Of a stretch of DNA of 64,000 bases, positions 55,101-64,000 are shown piece by piece. A model generated the notes under the pieces. It was given only the letters and a program-made list of their open reading frames with translations, searched no databases and was not told where the DNA came from. Both the position numbers and the translations under genes were made by a program. How positions within the stretch are numbered: the stretch's first letter is position 1; every line of letters begins with the position of its first letter. The stretch comes from Anastatus disparis (taxonomy: Eukaryota > Arthropoda > Insecta > Hymenoptera > Eupelmidae). The DNA lies in contig JAFFSR010000251.1 in assembly GCA_017163975.1 (NCBI GenBank), forward strand, positions 2,356,001-2,420,000. Reading direction: 5' to 3'.

Positions 55101-55378
55101 ATAACCGTATGTAATTGTAGATGCGAAACTCGCAAAGAAGTATGTGATGCATGCAACGATAATTGTAAAACGTACGCAATTATAATGCGATGTACAATCG
55201 AACCAGTTTTTTTAATTCTATAAATAATAAATATTTACCGACAATTTCATTATGTAAACGAATCGAAAACAACTTTGTTGCTGTCTTGGTTACAGGTATA
55301 ATTAGTATTTGTTATTACTCTAAAATAGATGATCATTTGTACATAGTTCTTCCCACAAATCATCATGAAGTAGAATGA
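49115..55378 (+). CDS. EnSpm/CACTA-like (Tnp2-type) transposase, three exons
   Basis: The exons are 49115-49298, 49485-49589 and 53021-55378, with GT-AG introns in matching phase. The product is about 882 aa. The N terminus (MSKLDLRKYS) leads into Ser/Asp/Thr-rich acidic sequence, then the PIYPGAPITIGESIFSIL block and a CNVC...CQKC zinc-finger-like motif (about residues 218-233). Next comes a DDE-type core: candidate Asp308 in WNSDGVPLF, Asp396 in GGTCDLPAKA and Glu645 in PFENLNGILK, with DSMHCIFQGAMKKL between (Asp482). A Cys-rich C-terminal cluster (CNCRCETRKEVCDAC) follows. The role expected from the family is cutting and joining of the element's ends. Two one-base losses, in A6T6 at 53334-53345 and in T7 at 55207-55213, break the frame. 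The decayed paralogue at 55640-57300 reads through both places, so the original frame is clear. Catalytic assignment is inferred from spacing and conservation. Confidence 0.9.
50502..51971. mobile_element. Nested non-autonomous element rich in ggaagcttcc, in transposase intron 2
   Basis: Ends gcatagcacagaaactt (left) and ctttcgtgctatgtg (right) form a short TIR. The left half has two direct repeats, each containing gtcaaatgtc or its variant, then atggaagccagcataaaagc. The right half has two direct repeats of about 330 bp, each containing gcaagatataaagta and ggaagcttctttg. The word ggaagctt or its complement recurs throughout. The centre (about 50911-51263) is a hairpin in its own right (tattaatggttgtatctgca against tgcagatacagccattaata). 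The minus frames here are not genes. Confidence 0.6.
50911..51263. mobile_element. Hairpin MITE nested at the centre of the ggaagctt element
   Basis: Arms ttcgctctccttttctaatt and gacaaggacagcgaa pair, as do tattaatggttgtatctgca and its mirrored copy. The loop region also pairs (gtttttgaaaaaagtaaa against tttacttttctcaaaaa). Its ends resemble those of the hairpin at 52346, so the two are probably one family. Confidence 0.6.
52346..52955. mobile_element. Hairpin MITE in transposase intron 2
   Basis: The left arm cttaagaggaggtgacg, then tgtccttttctaatcaaag, pairs with the right-arm ctttgattagagaaagaca, then cctactattaagg. Inner arms (gaattaattttattgctt against gaagcaataaaataaattc) also pair. 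It is interrupted near its centre by a second, smaller MITE. It ends about 65 bp before the transposase's last acceptor. Non-coding. Confidence 0.68.
52549..52762. mobile_element. TA-flanked MITE nested within the previous hairpin
   Basis: Ends cactgttaaaaaaaatt and ttttttttaacagtg are inverted repeats flanked by TA on both sides (52547-52548 and 52763-52764), as for Tc1/mariner-type insertions. Inside are direct repeats of cattaaaattacggtaaaat. The size is 214 bp and it is non-coding. Confidence 0.72.
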
Positions 55379-55639
55379 GTTGTAAATAATAATTTTATTA
55401 TCATGAAAAATATAAAAAAAGAATAACTCGCGTAAAATTACCTAAAACAAAGTCAATTTAAAGTTTCGCAAAGTGTCAGATAATTTTTATTTAAAGTTAA
55501 CAAAATAAAATTAACATAAATATATTTACAAATGAACAAAGCAATATTTTTATCTACATCATTCTATTTCATTAAAATTTATCGGTAAAATAATTTAGGA
55601 TTGATGATCTATTTCTGTATAAAAACATATTCTGATTAT

Positions 55640-57300
55640 ATCTTATACATTGATCGCAATAACATCGTTTTCAACTGATTCGCACAAAGTAGTTGGTACA
55701 GACGTTTCGCTTATTCAACCAAGAAATGCTGGCTCTATTATACGTTTGGTTATCATTGTACATGCAATACAATTATCATTGCATTTTTCACAAATCAATC
55801 CGAAATCGCAATTATATACGGTAACAAAATATTTTATAATACCTATATTGAGTTATTAAATTTATATTTAATACAAGAGGAATTACTTTTTTTGGCATAA
55901 TCTTTGTTATTAAAATACATTCCATATTTTAAGTTTTTAAGCACATGAAATTTAGATGTATTTAAAAGATAAGGACAGTTTCTTAAAGGATTCAAAATAC
56001 AATCAGGAATGCAGTCAATTTTTTTTATAAATTCCAACCGCAAAAATAATAAGCTAATGTTTGTGGTAATATTAATTTTAAATTACATTCAGATAAAAAT
56101 CTGGAAACGGAAGAATAAATTTGAAGCTCTGCATATCTAGATCCATGGACGTTTGATTTTAATATTCTATTTAAATTTTCAAAACGAAAACTTACTGTCC
56201 ACAGCGATCAAAATTTACAACATAATCTGGTAAATGAAAAAGCAAATACAAAATGCAAACTTGATACTTTTACCATACAAAATCTCGTATTTCCTAATAT
56301 ATAGTCAAAATATTGTTTAGTCATTGTATTCTCTAAAATTATTAAGCTATGTACTAGTAAAAACACTTTCAATTCAGATACTTTCCAATAATAGTAATCA
56401 GTTACTTTTCTTGGAATCTTTGGAATGAATGAGGGTAAATTTAGAAGATTTCTCATTGATAATATTTCTATAGGCAAATAAAAAAGATAAATGAGTTCGG
56501 TTTTCTCTATCGAACTGAAAGAAAACATTAATCTTGAAATACACAATGCGTAACATCGATAGCGGTTGAATTTATATAATCATAAACTATTATGCCAAGG
56601 GAACTAGGACCTTCAATACTAAATACGGAAGTACCTATTGTATTTATTTCCCCACCATACAATTTTGACTTTTCTATTATTTTAAAATCTAAATTATTAG
56701 TAAAAGTATAAATCTGCAACATTATCAACTCTTTTTGTTTGAATTTTGCGATTAGGGCATCCATATACCTTCCATTATGTTAATTATGTTAAGGTATAAT
56801 GCTTTGTTACATAAATCGCATGTATTACTTTCTACCGATCCTCCTATACGTACAGAATTTAAATCAGAATGAACTAAATTTACTCCTTTTTACAGCTTTC
56901 TGAATTCATTTTTTAATAGTTCAAAAATAAATAAGCAGATGGTTTTTGAGAGCCAAACTAAATATCTGCTAAAATAACTTATCCTTACTGTACGGTAACT
57001 CATTTACCATCCAATAAAATGTTCAAATGTTTATTTTTAACATTTTAAAAAGTGGTACTCGATCTGAATTCCAAGTGAATGTAATATTATTACCATTTAA
57101 TAAATCTTTTTGGCAATACAGTTCGTTTAATTTTGATAAGCATTCGCAATAATAATAACGTTTAATAAGAGGTGTATTTACGCTGGCAACAAATTTTTTT
57201 AATTTATAAAATATTTTCGTGTACGTATTTTGTTGAATACAATGTAGATAAATAAGTGATGGTATACTGGAAAGCAGTACTTTTGTTATTTAAAAACGTG
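55640..57300 (-). pseudogene. Decayed second copy of the transposase, opposite orientation
   Basis: Read on the minus strand, broken frames match the active-looking transposase in order. They are VLLSSIPSLIYLHCIQQN (near 57260), TPLIKRYYYCECLSKL, NNITFTWNSDRVPLFK, EGPSSLGIIVYDYINSTAID, PSFIPKIPRKVTDYYYWK, CPYLLNTSKFHVLKN, and CEKCNDNCIACTMITKR at the end. Frameshifts, stops (for example after EPAFLG) and at least one internal deletion of some 55 residues after YCQKD are visible. It lies tail to tail with the intact copy. It keeps the frame across both sites where the intact copy is interrupted, which makes it a useful internal reference. Confidence 0.85.
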
Positions 57301-57355
57301 TTGTAAGTATAAAAATTGATATAATTTTTGCTGATTGATATTTAAGCACTTGGGT

Positions 57356-57745
57356 AAAGAACAAGAAATACAAAAAATCTGTAACGAAAAAAAAGAGGAT
57401 TTGAGAAAAGCAAAAGAAAATAATAATAGTTGCAAATAAGAAATTTTAAAAAATGAAATGAAAGAACATAATAAAGATGCTTTTACGTGATATAGAAGAA
57501 AAAAATTAAGACAAAAAAAAAAGATAAAATCTCAAAAACTAATCAGAAAAAAATTTAAGAAAGAAAAAAGAGAACCTAAAAGGAAAAGAAGAAAAAGAAA
57601 ATTAGAAATATAAAAGAAACTTGCAGAAGATAGAAGAAATGGACAAAGAAAAGCATTAAGACGAGAAGAAAAAAAGTTGAACAGAAAATGCATAAAGAGA
57701 AAGAGAGCATATTTTGCAAAAGAAATAAGAGAACACGTAAAATAG
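57356..57745 (+). pseudogene. Decayed Lys/Arg-rich ORF
   Basis: One frame runs about 130 codons with only three internal stops (after NNNSCK, after KDAFT and after KRKLEI) and ends at TAG. The translation is very basic (KFKKEKREPKRKRRKRKL; RREEKKLNRKCIKRKRAYF) and would form charged helices. A-rich composition favours such frames by chance. However, Asn/Glu/Ala-containing stretches and its head-to-head position with the decayed transposase mirror the BEN/transposase layout. Family unknown. Confidence 0.4.
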
Positions 57746-57854
57746 ATTCAATTTCTTTTGAATCAATTTAAAAAAAAAATATGTATATATAAAATAAATG
57801 TTGATAAAAAAATTAAAGTTTTGAATTTAATAAAATAAATTTTTAAATATTGTA

Positions 57855-58100
57855 GAGCTCAGTGGCATAGTGGCTAAGGCACGGGACTCGTATTCTCGTT
57901 GGCGCGAGATCGATTCCTTGTCTGGTCGCTTTTTCACTGACTCTTCCGTGGGCTGACACCACGTTAAATAATATGTCAAATTATGTTGTCTTTATGTATA
58001 TCTATGTATATGTATTCTAGTAAAAGGGCAGTAATGCCCGTAAATATATATATGTATAAAACAAAATATTCGTCAATAAATAAATGTACCCGTAAATGGG
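57855..58100 (+). mobile_element. Second tRNA-derived SINE type, inside the transposon
   Basis: The A-box-like tggcatagtggctaagg and B-box-like gagatcgattcc are at tRNA spacing, followed by an unrelated body (ttccgtgggctgacaccacg) and an AT-rich tail with gggcagtaatgcccg. Head and body differ from the four host SINEs, so it is another family. The 3' boundary is approximate and no target duplication was found. Confidence 0.62.
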
Positions 58101-58539
58101 GAACAAAGTGGACAAGGTCGATTACAGAGGTAAATTTATTGCTATTATAATTTAACCCTTAGCCATCAGACTTCTTTGGAATCACACACTCGTCACACTG
58201 ATATCATATCCACCAAAGAAACAAAACTTTAAAAAAAAATAAACTGTTTAATATTCTCATTTGATTTTTTAGAGCTTCTTGAAAGTTTACTTTTTAAATT
58301 AATGTAGGTTATGTAGCTAAAAAATCAAATTAAGTTATATTAAAAAAAGTAATGCAACAAAGAAAATTTAAAAAAAATGTGATTGTTTAAAAAATTATGG
58401 GATGCAAATGATCCTAGGGAAAGAGTAAATAAGGTTAATATAATTAGGGTAAAGTTAAAATACACACTCTAATTAATTAGTAAGTTATACTGAAAAAGAA
58501 AATTATTTTTGTTGATATTAAATACCTATATTACTGCAC
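58101..58539. other. AT-rich DNA inside the transposon
   Basis: No gene or clear repeat was recognised between the SINE and the MITE. Confidence 0.5.
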
Positions 58540-58541
58540 TA

Positions 58542-58916
58542 AGGGGAGACATAAGTAAAACCGTGTTTTTTAACAAAAAAATGACGTTTTTTATTTTTAA
58601 TTATTAACCCATAGCACCTACAATGTAATCCATGCGTAATATTGTTATAAATCATCTAAGGAAACTATAAAAATTTTCAGCTCGAAATATTAAAAACTGT
58701 GGGACTAGTTCCATTTTAAGTGCTGCCTCATTTACCACTAAACCGAGCAATAGTTAAAATGGAACTAGTCCCACAGTTTTTAATATTTAAAGCTGAAATT
58801 TTTTTTATAGATTCTTTAGATGATTTTTAACAACATTATGCATGAATTATGTTGTAGATTAAAAATAAAAAACTTTATTTTTTGTTGAAAAACACAGTTT
58901 TACTTGTGTCTCCCCT
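58542..58916. mobile_element. Long-hairpin MITE (375 bp) with TA flanks
   Basis: The element is almost entirely an inverted repeat. Ends aggggagacataagtaaaac and gttttacttgtgtctcccct pair, and the inner arms aactgtgggactagttccat and atggaactagtcccacagtt match perfectly around a short loop. TA dinucleotides flank it (58540-58541 and 58917-58918). It has no coding capacity. It is inserted in the right part of the giant transposon. Confidence 0.82.
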
Positions 58917-59143
58917 TAACAAGCTATATTGAAAATTAAAAAAAAATATATTTATATGAACTTGAAAAAAGTTTGCCCAAAATTTCGGAAACTTTTGCAA
59001 ACTAGAACTTTTAACTAGATATATAGATGCTAAGCGAAATTTTCAAATAATTAGTTATATATATAAAAAATTTTTAAAGTTAACTCCATTTCTTTAGACA
59101 TTTAGAGTTCTAAAATAATTTCATATATATTCATGGTAACTTT

Positions 59144-59886
59144 AAATGAACTTTAACCAAAGTTCTGCAAAAGTATCGCAAAACTTTTACAGATCCAAAA
59201 AAAAGGAGTGAAATGAAAAAATTTAATAGAGTTTACCTGAAGTTTTGCAAGACTTTGTCACAAGTTTCGCGATACTTTTATAGAATAATTTTCTAAATTT
59301 GGCATAATTTCATTGCCCAAGTTCGGGAGATGTTTTGCAAAGCAAAAAATTTAGCTAAACTTTCCCCAGAGGTAAATTTTTAAAATACATTATATGTTTT
59401 TCTACACTTCTTAAATGAACTTTAACCAAAGTTCTGCAAAAGTATCGCAAAACTTTTACAGATCCAAAAAAAAGGAGTGAAATGAAAAAATTTAATAGAG
59501 TTTACCTGAAGTTTTGCAAGACTTTGTCACAAGTTTCGCGATACTTTTATAGAATAATTTTCTAAATTTGGCATAATTTCATTGCCCAAGTTCGGGAGAT
59601 GTTTTGCAAAGCAAAAAATTTAGCTAAACTTTCCCCAGAGGTAAATTTTTAAAATACATTATATCTTTTTCTACACTTCTTAAAAACTTCGCCTAAACTT
59701 CTTTCCAATAAAAAATCGTTTTTCTAAGTTACTCTAACGCACTTCTAAAGTTCTCGACAACGTTTGCCAAACTTAAACATGTCAAGTTTCAAGTTTGGGA
59801 TTGTTCCATGGGCCAAATTTACATAAAGCTTTGCTAAACTTAAACTTTAGCCAAACTTTTGCCTAACTAAATTATTTTTACGCGGG
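59144..59886. repeat. Right terminal inverted arm with two near-identical 269-bp units
   Basis: Units start at aaatgaactttaaccaaagt (59144 and 59413). Reading them side by side, I see one difference (atatg against atatc before tttttctac). They are followed by outer arm sequence that mirrors the left arm to the terminal cgcggg. Each unit holds several aaacttt/aagtttt words, acaagtttcgcgatac and gcccaagttcgggagatg. Confidence 0.9.
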
Positions 59887-59888
59887 TG

Positions 59889-62800
59889 AGCATGAAAAAT
59901 TTTATTATGAATAAAATCAATTGAGCAAGCATAAAATTGTTACTTGCATTTACTAAGATTTTAAAGAATAATCCAAATTATAAGATGATAATTACAATCA
60001 CAACAGAATTTCAAATAAATAAACTATCACGAATTTCTCATGAGTATAGTGAGATAGAAAATATATGATTTTTAATAAAAATTAAAAACGGTATAAACTA
60101 TATTTATCATGGTTATTTTTCGGAAAATATTCTGAATAAATTTGAAATTTCACCTCCGAAAAATAAATAAAGCTGTCATACGATCTAAACATAAAAAAAC
60201 TCGAAAGTTTAAATAGCCACAATAAAGAAAGCACAATTGAAGCTCGTACGTAATCAGTCATCAACGCAATTTTCGCACCTCTTCTGCCTTTGGCATATCT
60301 ATAATATTCCGTGTATACGAAAGCAAGTAGCGTTGCGAATTATTAAGCGAGTACATAAATGGAGAAAAAAAAGCCACGCAAAAGAAAAAGATATACAAAG
60401 ATAGAAAGAGAGAGTGAAAAGGACAGCGAATATTTCCGCGTCTAGAGAAATGAAAAATGCCGCGTCCAATTTCCCTGATGATGTCCCCAAGGGATGTCGC
60501 TTTTCTTTCCCTTTTTTTCTCTTTCCCCCTTCCCCCTCTCTTTTATATATATATATTTTTTTTTCAACTTTTTCCGTTGCGCTTGATGCCTTTCGACTCC
60601 CCCTGTATATATATATATATATATATATATAGATATTCATTTGTATACATATAAGCAAACCAGTTTGACCATTTGAAGACAAATAGCCCGCGAGATAACG
60701 TGCTGCCCTTTTGCCTGATTGACATTTTCTCTTTTCTCTTTAGCTTCCATCCTATGCGTATACATATACTGTTGTTTATTCTCGTCTGTCGTTTTACGCG
60801 GTAAACATATACGCGCCAACCGTGGCTCGAGTTTATACAATTGTGAAAAATGATCATTTTTTTTCCTTGCTTTTATTTTATTTTTCTTTTTCGCTCAATT
60901 TAGAATACTGTTTAGGCTTTAATTTTGGGCTTCAGCTGATGAGCTTATACGATGTTAATCGAATAAGTTCCTATGAATTATTCATCGGGTTTGTTTAGCT
61001 GATTTAGACGAAACTAGACGCTACCAGAAAATTACATATTTACGTTGATGTACTGTAATTTTCTCTTTGTTCTATTATGTTTTCATTTTTCGACATTATA
61101 CATGGTAATTGTACTTCTAAACATGATAGTTCCTTCTCATTAGAATACGTTATGTTCGTCTGTTGATTTCATATGTTATTTTTACATGATCGTGCACTTT
61201 TTAAAAATTATATTCTTTTCAATTAATTATTATTGAATAGCTTTTAGTATAGTCTTATTATCAGTATTGATAATTTTAAATAAACCTTTTAATTTACAAA
61301 AACTAAAAACTCAAAGTTTTATTATCAAAAAATTTTCATTTATAATATAAAATCTATGTTTCGCTAAACAATTATTATTAATATTTTTTTAAATTAAAAA
61401 AGCCGTTCTTATATCGTATTACTATACTCGCAGTCAAGCGAGCTTATAAAATTGTCATTTTTTTTTCACCGACATCCTTAATGAACAGGCACGAGTCAAA
61501 ACATGTCATTATAGATAATAAAAGATCTTAATAGAAGCGGCGAAATAGCTACTTTGCGCGAGAAAATATGAAAAAGTTTTTTTAGGCATTAGCGCACACG
61601 CTTATGGATTTTTTCATTTAAGAAGACGCACGTGCGCAAAAGTTTTTCGTATATATATGTACACGTATAGTATAGCCATGAAAATTAAATTAACGAAGTA
61701 TTATCCGGTTCGTTTAATTCTCTTATGAAATTCTCTAACAAGTTATATATGTATAATTACCCATGGTGAGATTGGAGTGTATACTTACGGGTATGTATAC
61801 GGCTTTACATGTGGTTACGTCGTATATATTGACTGTGCGCGATAAAAGGTATGACGCGTTTTATTTAGTATTATACCATGACCGGTATTACTATAGCAAT
61901 TTCAACAGTTATTTGTTATCTTTAATGGCTATACTATACGAAAGTGTAAAATTAATTTTATTAGTATGATATCTGAAGAGTTGTTTTTTTTTATACTAGT
62001 ATAGATGTACAATTATATGGTGTAACAATTTTTTTTTTAGTTTATAATAATTTTTTGCGTTTTATCTTGATTAAAAATCAATTATAAATTGGAGAGTGTA
62101 AAATTTACTTATTTTACAGCGTATTTTATAAATTAAATTAAATTTTTTTTATATTCATCAAGGTAAATATTATAGTTGATTTACTGACAAGAAGAGTGCA
62201 TAGCGTTTGATTCAACTTTTAATTCTTTCAGAGGTATAAGCAGTTGTGTCAGAATTTTAAATTTTTTTCATGAAATTTGGATTGGCTTTGTGATTGTATA
62301 CATTTTTTAAAATAATTATTTGAAAAGACCTTTACTTGGAACAATTCAAAGTTAAGATTAAGTCTTTCGATTAGAAACACAGTTTAAAAAGCTCAAGTTG
62401 TTCAAAAGTTATGAAGGGATAAAAATAAAAATAAAATTTTGATTAAAATTCAACATTTATTTTATAAGCACACTCTATTCTTTGTGTTTTATAACTTATA
62501 TATAATTTTTTTTATCATAAACGTCTAATTTTAACTTTAATGTTTTTAATATAAATATTCTAGAATAATTAGTCCAAAAAAGTAGTTGCAAATATTTTTG
62601 AAAGTCTTAGAATTTAGACAAATTTCTGCAAAACTTTCAAAAAATTGAGCGTTAGACCGAATAGACATGTAAAGAAAAATATCCTAAAGTGAAGAAAATC
62701 TGAGATCTAAATAAAATCCACTCTTCTTGTGAGTATCTAATACGTAGTTTTACGTAAAAGGCATTATTCATATATATTTAAAGAGGTTGATAACAAAATT

Positions 62801-64000
62801 CCTCATAAGAATTGAATTTTAAGAAAAAAATTAAATTTCTTTAGCTTTTGAATAAACTAAAAATCTATTATTTTATCAATTTGTAAATTATCACTTTAAC
62901 AAAGTTATTAACTTTTGAATCACGCGAGAATCCATAGACTGAGCCATTAGCGGTCATCTTGAAACCGTTCTCGCCATTCCAGTAACCCAAAGACTAATTA
63001 AGACTTACATAGAGAAAGCGTATATATATACGTGTGTAGGAATAACCATTTTGGTGAAACGATACTCAAGTACAATTCGGCACATTTATAAGGCTTTTCA
63101 GAGGACTGAAAACTACCTCGTTTACCTCTCCTTATACGGCTCACGACGACTATACGCGTTTATACCATATATAAATTTTAGGAATATAATCTTGAATAGA
63201 AGCTACTTTCTCTCTCTCTTTCTCTCTACGTTTTTCGTTATATCCTATCATGGCTCTTTGTCTAAGGAATTGCAAGACATTAAACTTAGAAGTTAAAGCA
63301 TAGGGATACACACACACGCGTAAGATTTAAACAATGAGCTGACAAATGTCTTAAGGCGTCTTTGGAGGAAATTTAAGCCGGACATTGGTTTTATAAAGGG
63401 GAATGGGGTGTTATGTAGTGTATAAGACAAGGCAATGAGCAAAGCTTTTCCTATATACATATACACGCACCATATTATACTTTAAAGAGAGGGTATCGTA
63501 TATATACGTTATAGAAGAGACATAAGAACGGTTTACTCTTATTTAACGCTTTATATATATACGCGTAGGCGCACACTTTAGGATTATTCCAGGCGATTGA
63601 TTGCGTGCGCTTCGTTGAATAGCCCTTGTTATATGGCAATGACATTATCGCCGAAGCGAGAATGTCTTTTCTACTATCTTGAACAAAAAGCCTTTTTCCG
63701 CATTAACTCTCATAATTTGCATTTTCTTAATTGATGTTTACACCGTACTTTCTTGGGATCGCTATAAGGCATAATATTTTATTTTTATGTTTATTATTTT
63801 GCTTCGAAGGAGAAATTCCTAAGGTCTAATGTCTTGAGGATCTTTTTTCTTAAGTTTTTTTTTTCTTTTTTATGGAAAGATTTTGATTTTATTAGCACTG
63901 TGTTAATGGAATTAAAAAATTTTATCTTTTTGATTAAAGATGGTAAGCAGGCTTTAATGTATAATATTATCGATATAATTCATAATAAGATAATTCATAT
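59889..64000. other. Host non-coding DNA right of the giant transposon
   Basis: No gene is recognised. Overlapping frames on both strands at 60299-60857 are translations of CT/GA-rich and TA-repeat sequence. The frames at 61763-61969 and 63051-63296 have no recognisable domain. A (TA)n tract lies at about 60605-60631. The texture matches the left flank, as expected if one host locus was split by the insertion. Confidence 0.5.

Larger units (their letters stand above)
42423..59886. mobile_element. Giant EnSpm/CACTA-like DNA transposon (17.5 kb)
   Basis: The left end cccgcgtaaaaataatttag is found inverted at the right end (ctaaattatttttacgcggg). The arms continue as inverted repeats for about 0.7 kb. 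Left and right arms share, in inverse orientation, segments such as catgtttaagtttggcaaac, ccatggaacaatcccaaac and gaagtttaggcgaag. The dinucleotide TG flanks both ends (42421-42422 and 59887-59888), a possible 2-bp target duplication. TGAG also occurs just outside both ends, displaced by two bases on the left. The element carries a Tnp2-type transposase (plus) and a BEN-domain gene (minus), arranged head to head, plus a decayed second transposase copy, SINE and MITE insertions. Assignment to EnSpm/CACTA (CMC) rests on the transposase. The termini do not read CACTA. Confidence 0.88.

Noticed and set aside
53364..55223. 619-codon frame taken as the complete transposase
   Set aside because: It begins at a TTG after a one-base loss. 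Conserved family sequence continues upstream (from 49115) and downstream (to 55378), and the decayed paralogue confirms both joins.
42423..59886. Polinton/Maverick or integrated viral genome (because of size and a BEN domain)
   Set aside because: No polymerase B, integrase, packaging ATPase or capsid-like frame is present. The transposase and subterminal repeats explain the element.
60299..60857. Host gene on either strand next to the right end of the transposon
   Set aside because: Five frames overlap on both strands in CT/GA and TA-repeat DNA; no domain or splice structure is visible.

Overview
This is an AT-rich eukaryotic nuclear window, most likely from an insect. The evidence is GT-AG introns with pyrimidine-rich acceptors, tRNA-derived SINEs, many TA-flanked hairpin MITEs and abundant (TA)n/(GA)n microsatellites. 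A parasitoid wasp or other hymenopteran would fit the general texture, but no host marker gene is visible, so that is only a guess. There is no sign of bacterial operons, rRNA genes, genuine tRNA genes or CRISPR arrays.

Layout. Positions 1-42420 and 59889-64000 are host intergenic or intronic DNA. Moderately GC-rich, pyrimidine-rich blocks alternate there with very AT-rich blocks. I find no long host gene. What can be supported is four copies of one tRNA-derived SINE family (about 3.3, 5.3, 22.0 and 41.1 kb), several hairpin/TIR MITEs (4.2, 8.7, 16.8 and 22.3 kb), a double hairpin at 13.5 kb, a 68-nt pre-miRNA-like hairpin at 37.2 kb, and a weak candidate for a host terminal exon pair (36.6 and 38.6 kb). 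The many 60-100-codon open frames in these regions are low-complexity or repeat artefacts.

The main feature is a giant terminal-inverted-repeat DNA transposon at 42423-59886 (17,464 bp). Its ends begin with the same 22 bases in inverse orientation, and its complex inverted arms are about 0.7 kb each and contain tandem subunits. It carries two divergently arranged genes. On the minus strand is a five-exon gene with an acidic repeat region, a BEN DNA-binding domain and a long Lys/Glu-rich tail (47812 to 44042). On the plus strand is a three-exon EnSpm/CACTA-like (Tnp2-type) transposase of about 882 aa with candidate D, D and E catalytic residues (49115 to 55378). Between the transposase and the right arm lies a decayed, oppositely oriented second copy of the transposase (57300 to 55640), then a decayed Lys/Arg-rich ORF, a second SINE type and a MITE. 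The introns hold further nested repeats.

Five single-base losses interrupt the two genes, four of them in A or T runs. Restoring one base at each makes every exon phase match, and the decayed paralogue reads through two of the same places. The two genes are therefore either very recently broken or intact with assembly homopolymer errors. The probable system is a transposase and a BEN-domain partner acting on arms filled with AAAGTTTGGC-like subterminal repeats. The partner role is inferred from linkage, not shown.
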